From the NCBI GenBank assembly GCA_023512835.1, contig CM042087.1, positions 51,253,265 to 51,317,264 on the forward strand: a stretch of DNA of 64,000 nucleotides, written 5' to 3'. The notes under the pieces are model-generated. The model saw only the letters and a list, made by a program, of their open reading frames with translations. It had not been told where the DNA came from and did not search any database. Position 1 is the first letter of the stretch; each line of letters begins with the position of its first letter. The stretch comes from Taxillus chinensis. Lineage: Eukaryota > Streptophyta > Magnoliopsida > Santalales > Loranthaceae. Shown one piece after another: positions 22,899-34,711 of this stretch. A program made the position numbers and the translations under genes.

Positions 22899-24433
22899 AT
22901 GGCACCCAGAATCTCTCTTTCCGGCGTTAATCTTGGCCATCTGGTTGATTGGAGTGCTGTCTCTAATCCTCCGGATTGGTTTTTCCAGCTTCGCCCTCTC
23001 CTTGAAGCCTCGCATATACTCAACCTGATCTCCAATCCCGTCGATCTTCTTATCGACGACATCATTGAGTATTACCAACGGATTCGCTGCACCACCGATT
23101 CCATAGTCTCCTATGTCCGCGGTGAATCCATCATCATCACTCCGGCCGTTCTCCGCGCTGCTCTCCACCTACCTCTTGGTGAACCACAGCGCCCAGATGC
23201 CGATCCAATGGCGGCTTCTATGGGTTGCACCCAAAAAGGCAAGGGTTGAACCACAGCGCCCAGATCCCGAACCATTTCGCCCGCTATGATGCTGTTCCAC
23301 TTCCTTCGGCATATTACCTTCGCTATCTTACGCCGGATGGGAACATGACAGCCCGCCGACCATCTGCAGCTCTCCGCATACTCCCTGCCTCGGAACAACA
23401 AGGCAGTTCTGTTGGTGACCCCTCCGACAGCCAAGCCCCTGATGTCAGTTCTGCACCCCGATCCTCCCGGATTCGGTCCGTTGCAGCACCGTCTCATTCT
23501 CGGGCCTCCCAGCACAGCGTTCGTGCCGACCCATCCGAGGTTGCGGGGCCATCTCAGCGCAGTGCTCCTAAAGCTGTTTCCTCGGCCCCTCTGCTGCGGA
23601 TGTCCCCACTCCCTCCTCCTCCGTTGTTCTTTGCCGCGGTTGATACCACTGTTGCGGCCGCCACTGCTGATGTCCCGGTCTCTTCTCCGGAAGCCCCTTT
23701 GCCTCCCCTACCTCAACCCCGAGATTACCTTGACCATCTCTCCGCCGACACCTTAACGGACCTATGGCTCCGTTTTAGCCTTGCCCACACTGCCTCCATT
23801 CCTGACAACGATCTCCGGGTGTTTTACACACGCCATACCTAATCCCCGGAGACAATGATCATCTGGAACTTGGATCACGGCTTTCTTACGCCGGCCTCCA
23901 TTCCAGATGTGGCATTCACTACTCCCTCCAGCCCAGCACATTCCGCCAGGGGTCCTTCTCCTACTAAGGCTGGCCCCTCTTCTCCTGCTGCCGCTATTCC
24001 CGTGGTTAACCTTTCTGGTCACAGCGGGTCAGCAGCTCCGGATGCCTCTGATGCTCCGGATACCCCTTCTGCTGCTGCTGCTGCTGATACTCCTGCGGAC
24101 TCCTCTGCCCAACGCACTCCTGCTCCTGTTCATGCGGGGTAGTCCTCAAAAGCTCCGGAGTTGGTCCTTGGGCGTGCCTCTTTTGGCACGGTCCACTCCG
24201 ACTCTGTGCTTTCCGCCCAGCTGGACCGACACGCCCAAGCTCAAAGTGCCCAAATTTCCGCCATCGCCGCCAAGGTTGATGCACTCGGCGCCCAACTCCT
24301 CTCCGCTCTCACTGACTCCTCCACTTCAATGGAGCAGAAAATGGATCTCGTCGCCTCGTCCGTCCATTCGTTGTCTACCTCCTTCGCGGACCTGGCGCAC
24401 ACGATGGCTCGTCCTCCTATTGCTTCCCGGTGA
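22899..24433 (+). pseudogene. element C third ORF (env-like position), frameshifted
   Basis: ATG 22899 opens a frame (MAPRISLSGVNLG) with an N-terminal part whose VRGESIIITPAVLRAALHLP block resembles the plant transposon-protein domain found in extra ORFs of gypsy and Sirevirus elements. At about 23240 a duplication of CACAGCGCCCAGATCC shifts the frame. The chain continues through a proline/serine/alanine-rich middle (23225-23842 and 23855-24142) and ends in a coiled-coil-like segment before TGA 24431-24433. The position, downstream of pol, is that of the env-like ORF of Sireviruses. I see no clear signal peptide or membrane segment, so an envelope role is not supported here. Confidence 0.55.
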
Positions 24434-24454
24434 TCTGCCAAACCGGGGGAGAAA

Positions 24455-25336
24455 GTGTTATCTGATCCGTCTGCCCCTTCTGCTCCCTCTGCACCACAAC
24501 CATCTACTCGGACTGAGAAGCGGCCTGCCACTTCAGTGCTTCAGGGAGTTCAAATTCCCAAACGAAGCTGCTTCTCTCAACCAAGCTCCTCTACTGCAGC
24601 TCCAGCTCCTCCTTCATCCTCCTCATCCGCAGTCGACACCTTCCTCCCATCATATGCGGCGTTTGACCCTTCTGATGCGGATGGAAGTGTTCGCAAAGCA
24701 ATGCAGTCATATGCAGCGTCTTCTGCTGAGAGAAGATGTCTTTCTGAAATATACCCTTTCTCTCCGGACGACATTCAGAATCTTTGTTTGGAGAAAGGAC
24801 TCTTTACTACAGAAGACATTGACAACTTCTCGAGGGCTGCTAAAATGGAGATGAGGCTGTTTCCATCTCTATACAAGGACGGGTACCTGTTTGAAGTTCT
24901 GCCATGTTGGAATGAAGGCTATCTTCCCAATGTGGATCTAATTCAGTCCTTCATCGACGGAACTGCTGAGGATAGCAAGCCATGGAAAACTCTCTCAACT
25001 ATCCTCATTCCGTACCGGATCATGATGCCACACTTCATGATGGCTGTCTTCATGATTCAGTCCAAGCAAATGATTCTCATTGACTCTCATCAGATAGTAG
25101 AGCACTTTGTAAGAAAGAATCAATGGGAACCACTGTGTCTCAGGCTGACTGAAGCTGTGAAGAAAGCCGGTTTATATGAAGAGTTGGGCATCACACCCTT
25201 GGGTCCAACCGAGAAGTCAAGGCGACATTCCGGGGCAAGAAGCAAGTGCCACAATAGCCGGATGGAGATAGGCTGGGAGCCTTTGTGTCGTTACTTCATC
25301 AAGTCATTTTTGACTGTGGACAAATCGTGGAGCTAA
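24455..25336 (+). other. element C downstream open frame, unknown (293 codons)
   Basis: An uninterrupted frame of 293 codons follows a GGGGGAGAAAG polypurine motif. It opens without an ATG (first codon GTG), so it may have been the 3' part of the preceding ORF or a separate exon. It begins with a serine/proline/alanine-rich stretch, then becomes more globular: ADGSVRKAMQSYAASSAERR, YPFSPDDIQNLCLEKGLFTT, a methionine-rich IPYRIMMPHFMMAVFMIQSK and QWEPLCLRLTEAVKKAGLYE. I do not recognise the family. It is the longest undamaged frame of element C outside the integrase region. Confidence 0.45.
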
Positions 25337-25559
25337 CACACTACTTATACGATGAAGCAGACAATGGAGCTTAGAGAGAAGGCAGCAACTATGATCTTCA
25401 AGTATAGTAAGCCTTATGTACCTTAGTGAAAATCTTGTATTAAAGCTGAATTGTACTTAGTTGCTGTTAAATGAAATTGGTTGTGATGTGTATTTTGTAT
25501 GTTATCTTTTTTGCTCGTTTACCAGATCAGATTACAAAGGGTTTGGGCATATCCATAAT

Positions 25560-25569
25560 TGGGGGAGAT
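25560..25569 (+). promoter_or_regulatory. polypurine tract of element C
   Basis: TGGGGGAGAT directly precedes the 3' LTR start (TGTTGG) and is the expected plus-strand primer site. Confidence 0.85.
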
Positions 25570-26887
25570 TGTTGGATCAAACCCAGAATTTGGATAATGC
25601 TGATAAAGTCTTATGTAATTTGATCTGAGATCTTTTGTGTTTATTTGATTATTGCAGAAGATGTGTTATTAATCCGGAGATGCACTCGTGAGAGCAAAGC
25701 TAAGGACAGGATACATAATCCTGATCCGGACAAGAGTGAGTGTCGTCAAACACTTGGTAAATAACCAAGTTATCAATACATACGGAATAAGGAACATTCG
25801 TGCGGACTAAGAACTTAAAAGCTATGGATTGTGGAATATGTTCTTAAGTACCTCAAATGGACCTAGTCAAACTAATGCGGAGTAAGGAAGTATTGATGCG
25901 GAATAAGGATCCGAGCCTTTATTCGCACGAAGTAAGGAAATTTAGATGCGGAGTAAGGAATCCGGACAACTTACTCATACGGAGTAAGGAAGCGCTAGTA
26001 CGGAGTAAGCACTCCGATCCCTTAGACTCGCCCAGAGTAAGGAACTTACATACGGAGTAAGGAAGCACTGATACAGAATAAGTCATCCAACTTTTCAAGA
26101 CTCGCTCGGAGTAAGGAACTTACATACGAAGTAAGGAATTTACATACGGAGTAAGGAAGCGCTGACACGGACTAAGGATTCCAGTACTAAACAGATACGG
26201 AGTAAGCAACCACTGACACGGAGTAAGGTTCCAAGCTTCGTTAGCAACGGAGTAAGGAGAATTACACCGGACCAAGAAGATATTACTTCAACTCACCGCA
26301 TTTAAAGTTATCAGCTCGTGGCGTCCCGATGTAAGACAAACTTATTGAGAACCTGAAGAATCTTACACGTGGATCACCCGAATATGTGGACACAACCTCA
26401 ATTGTACTTGGGAACTCACAAATGCACTTATACTCTTCAAACTCAAGATCTTGAGCTCCACAAACCGCAGCAGTCAAGGCAGAGAGATTACCGAGGAATA
26501 GTTAGTGCTGAACGCATTCCGGAACTACAAGTTCCAAGCTTGTCTCTTATGAATGTTTTGTATAAATATTCATACTTATACATTTGTGTAAAAGAGCGCG
26601 CATGTGCATTTGTAAGCAAAGATTAACCTTGTGTATGCACAAGCGGCTTTAATTTTGGGAGATAGAATTTGGCTAGTGTGTGAGTTCATTTGTAAACAGA
26701 GTGTAAGAGAGTCTTGCTTCTATTTTGTTGTATTTATCTTGTGATAATAAAACAAAATACTTCCACTATCTGGTTATCTTCCGCAGTGATTCTATCACTT
26801 AACTAGATAAGTGTTTGTGTCTTAAGAGAAAGAAAAGAGTTTCGATAAGAGCCTATTCACCCCCCTCTAGGCTCCAAGGGACCATCA
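25570..26887 (+). repeat. 3' LTR of element C (1,318 bp)
   Basis: It is collinear with the 5' LTR. It lacks some CGGAGTAAGGAA units and has a few per cent substitutions, mostly transitions. It retains the GGGACCATCA end. Confidence 0.92.
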
Positions 26888-26892
26888 TCTTT

Positions 26893-27141
26893 CCAACTTT
26901 GACGCATTCCACCAAGGACTTGGCTAATGGATTGTGCTCCATTCCTTCCTTCAGTTTGTCCACCAAGGGGAATTGTGGTTAGCTAATGGCTACAAGTTTT
27001 GCCTTCCAACTTAGTGCATCGGCTACCACATTATTTGTGTTTGGTTTGTACTCGAGCACAAAGTCAAATTCCGCCAGGAGTCCTTGCCATCGTGCTTGCT
27101 TTGGAGTTAAGTTCGTTTGAGTTAGGAAATAACTCGTAGCA
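26893..27141 (-). pseudogene. element B RNase H end and linker
   Basis: This 250 bp piece of element B lies between C and D. On the minus strand it reads FLTQTNLTPKQARWQGLL, then EFDFVLEYKPNTNNVVADAL, which is the end of gypsy RNase H and the start of the connection domain. It links 34959 (upstream) with 14574 (downstream) and proves that C and D sit in the same B copy. Confidence 0.85.
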
Positions 27142-27146
27142 ATATT

Positions 27147-28657
27147 TGTTATTCCCAATGTGAGTTGTTGAGAGTTGGCATGCTGATTGTTGTTGTCATT
27201 GTTGTCAACCTTGTGATTGCACCATATGAAAGAAAGAGGAGGTCCAGAGAAGCAGATATTATCACATGCAAAAATAGTATTTTAATGAAGTTTGGAGCTA
27301 CAATCAATATTGCGTGCAGAAGGCATTATTGATCTACAGTTTATGGGGGATTCACTAGAGAAATTGGAGCACATTTGGCTCTGCACGTGAAAAGCCCATT
27401 TCACGTGCAAAGGCAATTCTTGTCCGATTGCTCTGAAATTTTGAGGACATGTTTATGACATTATTTGGAGCAACTTTTGTTCTGTACATGAAAAAGTTTG
27501 AGACCTTCTTCTAGGTCAAAATAGCCATCTAAAGTGATATCGTGTGCAAATAAGATGATTTGTGTAGGTTTATTTTTAGCTCAGAATTTCACCATATTTT
27601 AGGGGTGGATAGAGGACTTAAGGATCTACATCTTTGCTTTTGAATTCAAGTGAATTTGAGCTTTGTGGAGAAAGTTATAGTCAACATACCGACATCAGCA
27701 CATGCAGATCAGAGTTCGCCAGGTGTATGGCTGAGATCTGTTGATTAAGGTGAGCTTGATCCAATGGTTAAGATTTATTCATTTAAATAAGTTTGATCCA
27801 ATGGCTAATATTATATTCAAGAATAGATCAATGGTGGAGATTTGGCTGCTGGATTAGGTTAAGAGAGAGGCTTTAACCTAGATCCAAGGGTGGATATTAA
27901 CTCAAAGAAAGAGATCAATGGTCAGGAGCTGGCTGCTGAGTATATGGGAGGAGATTAGGGTTATATGGTGATATATATATCATAATTTTCGTCCTATCTT
28001 GTGTGGGAGTTAGGAGAGATAGCTCCAGAGCAATTTTATTGATTATATTTGAGAAAAAGAGAGATATAGTGACTATGAATCAATCGAAGATCAAGATCCA
28101 TCACAAGGAGCGTGTTTTGATCATTCAAGAGGTCGAAGGAAGAACCCTAGAGTTAAAGGGTTAGTCTACAACAACAAGAGCTTCTTATTTTGATTTCTCA
28201 CAGGTTGGTGATCAAAATCAACTTGCATTTTGTGTTGTTTAGGTGTGGAATTTGAGAAATCAATTTGTTATGATTGTAAAGGCTGGAATCGGTGTGATTC
28301 GGTCATTGTTTTGATTGTGAGAAGATTGTAATTGGGTAGTGAACCCAAGGGCAGAGACCCTAAACTTGTATCGAGGCAGTGAGCCTTGGGTAGTAGTGTC
28401 TTATCCTAAATCGCATAGTGGAGATTCTGTGGTTAGCAAATTGCTAATCACGCCGTGGACGTAGCTCTACACATTGTAGGGTGAACCACGTAATTGTTGT
28501 GTGCCTTGTCTTTGTTGTTTCTTTTTATTTGGCATACAAACATAGAAATTAAGTTGACTAAAGAGATCATCAGGGGTAAATAAGAAAAGGGGTAAAAATT
28601 AAATTGATACACTGATTCACCCCCCCCCCCCCTCTCAGTGCGTGTCTGGGAATTTCA
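27147..28657 (+). repeat. 5' LTR of element D (1,511 bp)
   Basis: It begins TGTTATTCCC and ends GGGAATTTCA. Near the end it has a palindromic block GTGGTTAGCAAATTGCTAAT (28429-28448) and a run of about 13 C (28620-28632). The last 240 bp are almost identical to 34712-34953. Confidence 0.85.
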
Positions 28658-28659
28658 AT

Positions 28660-28671
28660 TGGTATCAGAGC
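28660..28671 (+). promoter_or_regulatory. primer-binding site of element D
   Basis: TGGTATCAGAGC follows the 5' LTR after two bases, as for the other elements. Confidence 0.92.
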
Positions 28672-28743
28672 AAGGTGAAACCTGATAGGCTTAACAGCCT
28701 GGTTTAGATCTGCACAAGAGGTGTTTGTTTTTATTCTTAGGTG

Positions 28744-30481
28744 ATGGATCTTTCTAGTATGAGTATCAGAACAGCTATACCAAGTTTTGATGGTACAAAC
28801 TATCAGAGATGGAAGGGTAGGATGTTGAAGTATCTTGCTGCTCAAGGTATTTTTGTTTCTCAAGCAATATCTACCAAGTATACATGTCAGAAGAGCCCTG
28901 AAATCTAGAATGATGCTGATCGAAGAAGCTATGAGGCTGATGCTAAGGCACAACATTTTATTGTGACTGCCTTATCTGAAAATGAGTATTCAAGGGTGTT
29001 GCAGTGTGAGACAGCCTTTGATATGTGGAACAAATTGAAGAGTGTTCATGAAGGTGACACTAAGGTCATAGAGGCGAAGTTACAGGTATACAAAGCTCAA
29101 TATGAAGCTTTGAAGATGACAGAATCTGATCAGTTGGAAGACTTCTTTAATAGAGTGCATGACATAATTAACCTGTGCAGAGGGCATGGATATGAGATTA
29201 GTGACTCTGAAATTGTAAAGAAAATTTTGAGATCATTGCCAACTGTGTACAATCCCAAGGTGTCAGCTATAGAAGAAAGTGGACAATATGAGATCATGAC
29301 ATTGGATGGATTGAGAAGCACATTGGTTGCATATGAGATGAGGGTAGCAGGCTATGGTGAATCTTCCAAGAAAAAGAAAGAGGAGCCAGCAGAGATAGCT
29401 TTTCATGCCAAAAAGGGAAAAGCTAAACTTATCCAAGAAGATGCATCTACCGGTGGAGATGACACTGATAGAGAAGAGGAGTTGCTACAGGCTTTGCTAT
29501 CTAGAAAATTCAGAAAGAAAACAAGTCTGAAAAGCAAAGGAAAGGATAAGTCTACCGTAACATGCTTCAATTGTGGAGGCCGTGGACATTTTGCTCAAGA
29601 ATGTCCAAGTGAGAAGTTGGATACAAAGGAGAAAAATGTTAATGATGATCAATACAGGAAAAAGAAGCCATATTTCCAGAAGAAGAGCAAACAAACAAAA
29701 GAAAGCGACTGAACAAACTAAGAAACTATCTTAGTCTTGTTTTGGATGATTCAAGTTCAACTGAGGAGGAGGCATCGGATGCTATTGAAGAACAAGTATT
29801 TATGGTGTCCATGCAGCAACGAGTCAGGAAGAAGATGAACCTTCACAAGAGGAAGACTGTGAAGAGGAAGAACTAGAGTATGACTTTGGAGAGGAACTGA
29901 ATCGAGCTCTGAAGAAGATTATTGAACAGAGGGCCACAATTAAATCTCTGAAGAAAGAGAAGAAGGCTGTTGAAGTTCTTTTTGATGATTCCAGTAGACT
30001 GTTGATGGAATCAAAAGTGAAGATTGAAGAGTATATCAAGACTGTAGATGATCTTACTAAAGAACTTGAATCAGGAAGATTAAATCTGTTGAGAGTTGGA
30101 GGTCGAGGTTTGTGAGCTTAGGATGCATTGCAAAAGAAAGAGTCTACAAATCCAAAAAGCTCAAAAGCAAGGGAAATTAGAATTGATGATCAAGAAGCCA
30201 AAATCAAAGGCAAATGCAGTGAAACCACTAGGCAGGTGTCAAAGCAAGTTGAAAAGCCAAAGACAACTATGAATCAGAAGAAGACTACCATTGTTAATAT
30301 GAGGCAAGCCCCAGAACATGGAGTTCAAAGGATTAGAAGATTTGAAGGGTATTGTTTCAGTTGTGGGTTGCAAGGACACAAATCTGAGCAATGTAATAGA
30401 ACCCGGCAGAGCATAGGTTCCATTTGGCTTATATCTCCGCTACGTGTGGTAAGAAGGGTCACATGGCTAGAAGATGCATGA
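28744..30481 (+). pseudogene. element D gag, with stop and frameshifts
   Basis: ATG 28744 starts a copia gag (MDLSSMSIRTAIPSFDGTNY, then WKGRMLKYL). TAG 28906-28908 interrupts it, probably from TGG, and the same frame reopens (AQHFIVTALSENEYSRVLQC) to 29712. It holds a CCHC knuckle CFNCGGRGHFAQEC (29563-29604). After a frameshift near 29712 acidic and lysine-rich segments follow, with a second CCHC motif CFSCGLQGHKSEQC (30353-30394) and a partial third (CGKKGHMARRC, about 30447-30479). Two or three knuckles are more than the usual single one in copia gag. Confidence 0.82.
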
Positions 30482-30483
30482 CC

Positions 30484-33400
30484 ATTCTACCAGGACAGAT
30501 CCCAAAGGAGCAACATCAACAAGCACAGAGAAAAGTACATAATGGAGTTGATGTTAAGGTCGTGAGAACTCAGCAGGTGACAAACGTTATAAAGCCTTCG
30601 TCTAGCAAGATGGAGTATAGGCCAAAAGAGAAAGCTAATGTAGCTGAGGTAGCATTAAAGGCAGATAGCAATGATACGACTTGGATACTAGACAGTGGTT
30701 GTACATCACACATAGTCAAATTTGGTGACAATGGGTTACTGCAAATCAAAGGGAAAGGAAAAGCAAAAATTAGAGGCAATCAGCTGCAGTCAGAAAATGT
30801 GTATCTAGTTGAAGGGTTAAGACACAGTTTGTTGAGTGTCAGTCAACTATGTGATGATGGACATGATGTTATTTTTACTAACAAAAGCTGTCTAATCAAG
30901 AAGAAGGGATCGACAGATGTGATTGCTAGAGGCAAGAGGACAGATGGAAACTTGTACCATATTCAAGGTACAAATGAAGAGACTTGCTGTTTTAGCAAAG
31001 CAGATGAGAATGAGCTATGGCATAGGAGATTAGGGCACCTAAATCAGAAAAATATGAGAGCCCTAGTAACTAATCAGGCCGTGGCAGATTTGCCTGATCT
31101 CCAAAGAGATAGAGATACGTGTGTGGTGTTTGTCAAGAAGGAAAGCAAACAAGTATAGTGCACAAACCAAAGGAGCACAACACTCAAGTTTGCCGAGTCT
31201 AATACACACCGATTTATGTGGACCTATGAGAACCAAAGGTACCAATGGCGAGAGGTACTTTATGTTATTAATTGATGACTTCATGAGATTGACTACTATT
31301 ATTCATCTCAAGCACAAGAGTGATGCATTCAAATGCTTCAAGGACTACAAGAAGAGAGTAGAAAATCAGCTTGGGGTTAAAATAAAAGCATTGAAGTCAG
31401 ATCATGGTAGTGAGTTCACATCTGGAGACTTTGAGGCTTATTTGGCAAAGTATGGGATTCTCCATCAAAAATCTAGCGTCAGAACACCACAACAAAATGG
31501 AGTGGTAGAAAGGAAAAACAGAGCAGTTGTGGAAATGGCAAGAACTATGATGATAGATAATAATGTTCCACAAAGATTTTGGAAGGAGGCCACACAGGTT
31601 GCAGTATATATGCAAAACAGAACCTTGTTAAGGTCTAATTCTACAAAGACTCCATATGAATTATGGTATGGGTATAAAGCAACAGTGAAACACTTCAGAG
31701 TGTTTGGAAGCCCATGTTATATCAAGAGGAAGGATCCTATCGGCAAGTTTGATAAGAAAGCCGATAAAGGGATGTTTTTGGGTTACTTTTACACCAGCAA
31801 AGCATACAAGGTTTATAATTATAGGTTACAGAAGTTGGTTGAAAGTTGTGATGTGAAGGTTGTGGAGATACAGAACTCAGAAGAGACCACAACAATAAAG
31901 GTTGATGATCCACTAGGAGAAGAAGCGAGTCTACCATGACTACTACCAATCAAGATAAGGAAGTGGCAGGCTTAGGCGGTGATAGTGATTCGGAGACGAA
32001 GCCGATACTACGAATCACATCTACTAGAAGAAAGAAGAGTTCAGCGAACTCTCAAGTGGTAGAGGCTGGTAGAACACAAATCATTGGTGATGCCAATGCA
32101 CCAGTGAGAACAAGAAGACAAATTCAAGCTACGCTTTAATATCACAAGTTGAGCCTACATCTTGTTGGAGAGGCTCAAGATGATCCTTTTTGGATCAAAG
32201 CTATGGATGAGGAGCTCGATCAAATTGAGAAAAACAACACATGGGAGCTAGTGGAAAGACCTAAGAACAAAAATGTGATTGGCTGCAAATGGGTCTACAG
32301 AAACAAAATGAATGAGGATGGCAAAATCATTCGAAATAAAGCACGACTAGTCTGTAAAGGTTATTCACAGGTGGAAGGAGTTGACTTTGATGAAACTTTT
32401 GCCCCTGTTGCAAGGCTAGAAAGTGTTCGAATGTTTTTGGCGATTCTTCGCACATCTAAAATATAAGATTTTTCGAGATGGATGTGAAGTCAGCCTTCTT
32501 GAATGGAGATCTTGAAGAAGAAGTTTATATGGAACAGCCAGATGGTTTCATACTTGGAGATGATGAAACCAAGGTATGCAGGTTGAAGAAAGCTCTGTAT
32601 GGCTTGAAACAGGCACCACGAGCTTGGTATTCAAGGTTGGATAAGTATCTTGGAAGACTTCAGTTCAAGAAAGGAACAGTGGACAGCAACTTGTATATTA
32701 GGAAGAGTGATAGAGGCCAGCTAGTAGTCATTGTATATGTGGATGATATAATATTTGCCAGTGACAGTGAAGATATGTGCAAGCAATTTTCAGAATTAAT
32801 GCAGGCAGAATTTGAGATGTCTATGATAGGAGAGCTATCATACTTTTTGGGTCTGCAAGTTGAACAAAGAAAGAATGGCATATTCTTATCACAGGCAACG
32901 TACACTAGAGACATGCTGATGAAGTTTGGAATGGGTGATTGTAAGCCCATTTCTACCCCTATGGAGGTAGGCTATCAGATTTCTAAGGATGAAGATGGTC
33001 CAAGTGTGGAACAGAAGCTCTATAAGAGCATGATCGGTAGTTTATTATACTTGATGACCACACGACCAGGATATTATGCAGGCGGTTGTCTTGTGGCACG
33101 ATATCAAGCTAATCCAAAAGAGTCACATATGACTCGGTGAAGCGAATTCGAGATATGTGAAGGGGACCAGTGATTATGGGCTTTGGTATCCAGGAAAATG
33201 CAGATTTGACTTTGGTTGCTTACGGTGATGCCGATTGGGCAGGTTGCAGAGATGATAGAAAGTCCACCTCCAGGTGGAGCATTCTTTTTGGGCAACAGAT
33301 GTGTTTCCTGGCTCAGTAAGAAACAGGAAAGTGTGTCTTTGAGTACTACAGAGGCAGAATATATAGCAGTAGCTTCAGCATGCACTCAGGTAATCTGGAT

Positions 33401-33683
33401 GAAGAGACAGCTTAGAGACTTGATTAAGGGAGTTGTAGGCACAACTGTGATAAAATGTGACAATCAAAGTGCCATAAATCTGAGTAAGAATAGTGTTCAT
33501 CATTCCAGGTGTAAGCACATCGACATCAGGTATCATTTTCTGAGAGAAAAAGTGGAGAGGAAGATTATTCAGTTGGACTTTATAGTCAGCAAGCAACAAA
33601 TAGCTGACATATTTACTAAGCCTCTGCCACGAGAATTGTTTGAGCAACATCGAGCTAGCCTCGGTGTGTATCCCTCTCATTGA
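30484..33683 (+). pseudogene. element D pol: protease, integrase, RT, RNase H
   Basis: The protease motif is WILDSGCTSHIV (about 30682). The pre-integrase zinc part includes ELWHRRLGHLNQKNMRAL. The integrase core has HTDLCGPMR, SDHGSEF and PQQNGVVERKNRA. RT includes [20 protein letters not shown] and the YVDD box at 32736-32747. RNase H shows SLSTTEAEYIAVASACTQ and ends DIFTKPLPRE before TGA 33681-33683. Frames break near 31150, 31939, 32139, 32466 and 33140-33216. The frame restarts with only one or two bases shifted each time, so the copy was once complete. Confidence 0.87.
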
Positions 33684-34070
33684 GGGAGTAGGATTACCCC
33701 AGATACCCTCCAGGTTCCTGTGAGAACCCCTAGTTCTTTCAGTAGTATCTACTTTGCAGAGGACGTGTTGTACTGACGCCCTATTTCAATTCTTTGGAAT
33801 TGTTGTCAAAGGGGGAGAGATGTTCCAGAAAGAGGGAGAGATGTCCTCGACAGGGGGAGATAGAAGTGATAGAGGCCGTGGTTAGCAATTTGCTAACCAC
33901 AGAAAGAGGGAGAGATGTCCTCCACGGCTACTCATAAATCTCACACAGCATGATAGAAGTGTACTGAGCCATAGGGTAAACATCTCCTACCTATCTTACA
34001 TTTGGTCCATGCTAAGATAGATTTAAGGCTTTTATCCCATTTGGTCCATGTGAATAAAAGTGATGCTCTG

Positions 34071-34707
34071 AGGACATCGCTTCGTTTCAGTATGGGGGGG
34101 GATTTCCCTTGAACCGGTTGCTTGTTTGTTTGCCTGCATGCGTTAATTTTATTTTATGACTTTGCTGTGAATGTCCTCAGAACATCTCCTACCTATCTTA
34201 CATCATACACCAAACACTGAGCACAAACAGGTACTTCTTATGCCTAAGTAACTCCAACTATTAAATAGCTAATAATGAATATTAAGAGTAAATTGATAAC
34301 CCAATACCCATAAAATATACTCAAAGGCAAGATAATGGTGCTCTCAAAAAGTATATGCCTATTCTGCACTCAACTTCAGGGTTTACAAAGCTTATCCTAA
34401 CATAACATGCTCAGCTTACTATTCAAACGTCAGCTTCAAAATCATGGTGATATCATTCAAAAAGTAAAGACATGCTCAACGAACTTATAACACACCTTAA
34501 CAAGTGAAACATCTTTATCACAACAAGATACTAAGGTGGTCAGTATAGTTAACCAGAATTGTCATACCTTGGTAGCCATTGCACCTCACAGGCAAAACAA
34601 ACATTCACAGCAAAGTCATAAAATAAAATTAACGCATGCAGGCAAACAAACAAGCAACCGGTTCAAGGGAAATCCCCCCCCCCCATACTGAAACGAAGCG
34701 ATGTCCT
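34071..34707. repeat. 103-106 bp inverted repeat with 428 bp loop
   Basis: The left arm (34071-34173, AGGACATCGCTTCG...GCTGTGAATG) and the right arm (34602-34707) are reverse complements with essentially only a G-run length difference (8 against about 10). Near-identity means the structure is young. The loop is AT-rich on the left and holds a possible captured gene start on the minus strand. Confidence 0.85.
34563..34601 (-). other. possible captured first exon in the hairpin loop
   Basis: On the minus strand, leader-like sequence (TTTGCCTGTGAGGTGCA) is followed by ATGGCTACCAAG and then GTATGA, a plausible start codon, short coding exon and splice donor. The remaining loop reads like an AT-rich intron. 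Only four codons are visible, so the source gene cannot be named. Capture is inferred from the lack of similarity to the rest of the retrotransposon. Confidence 0.3.
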
Positions 34708-34711
34708 GAGA

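Larger units (their letters stand above)
14575..26887 (+). mobile_element. element C: Ty1/copia retrotransposon, Sirevirus-like (12.3 kb)
   Basis: The two LTRs (14575-15927 and 25570-26887) both run TGTTGGATCAAACC...GGGACCATCA. Flanks TCTTC (14570-14574) and TCTTT (26888-26892) are a target duplication with one change, and the element B reading continues across the insertion. It has a PBS at 15930, gag, protease, integrase, RT and RNase H in copia order. A further ~3.8 kb after pol holds an extra ORF region and repeated GGGGGAG polypurine motifs (about 22119, 22200, 22236, 24445, 25560). Large size, long LTRs, an extra 3' ORF and multiple polypurine tracts are known traits of Sireviruses. Many stops and frameshifts make it non-autonomous now. 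Confidence 0.88.
33684..34711 (+). other. element D 3' non-coding region with hairpin and captured sequence
   Basis: It has polypurine motifs AAAGGGGGAGAG (about 33809) and CAGGGGGAGAT (about 33851), and a palindrome GTGGTTAGCAATTTGCTAAC (33879-33898) resembling one in the LTR. It then carries a long inverted repeat (34071-34173 and 34602-34707) enclosing 428 bp of unrelated DNA. The first 1.27 kb of the 3' LTR is absent here. Confidence 0.75.

Noticed and set aside
22899..24433. True retroviral-type envelope gene in element C
   Set aside because: No signal peptide, cleavage site or membrane anchor is visible; only the position is env-like.
14575..26887. Idea that element C was mobilised as an already defective copy
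   Set aside because: The LTR pair differs by a few per cent, mainly transitions, which is enough time for the observed stops and frameshifts to arise in place.
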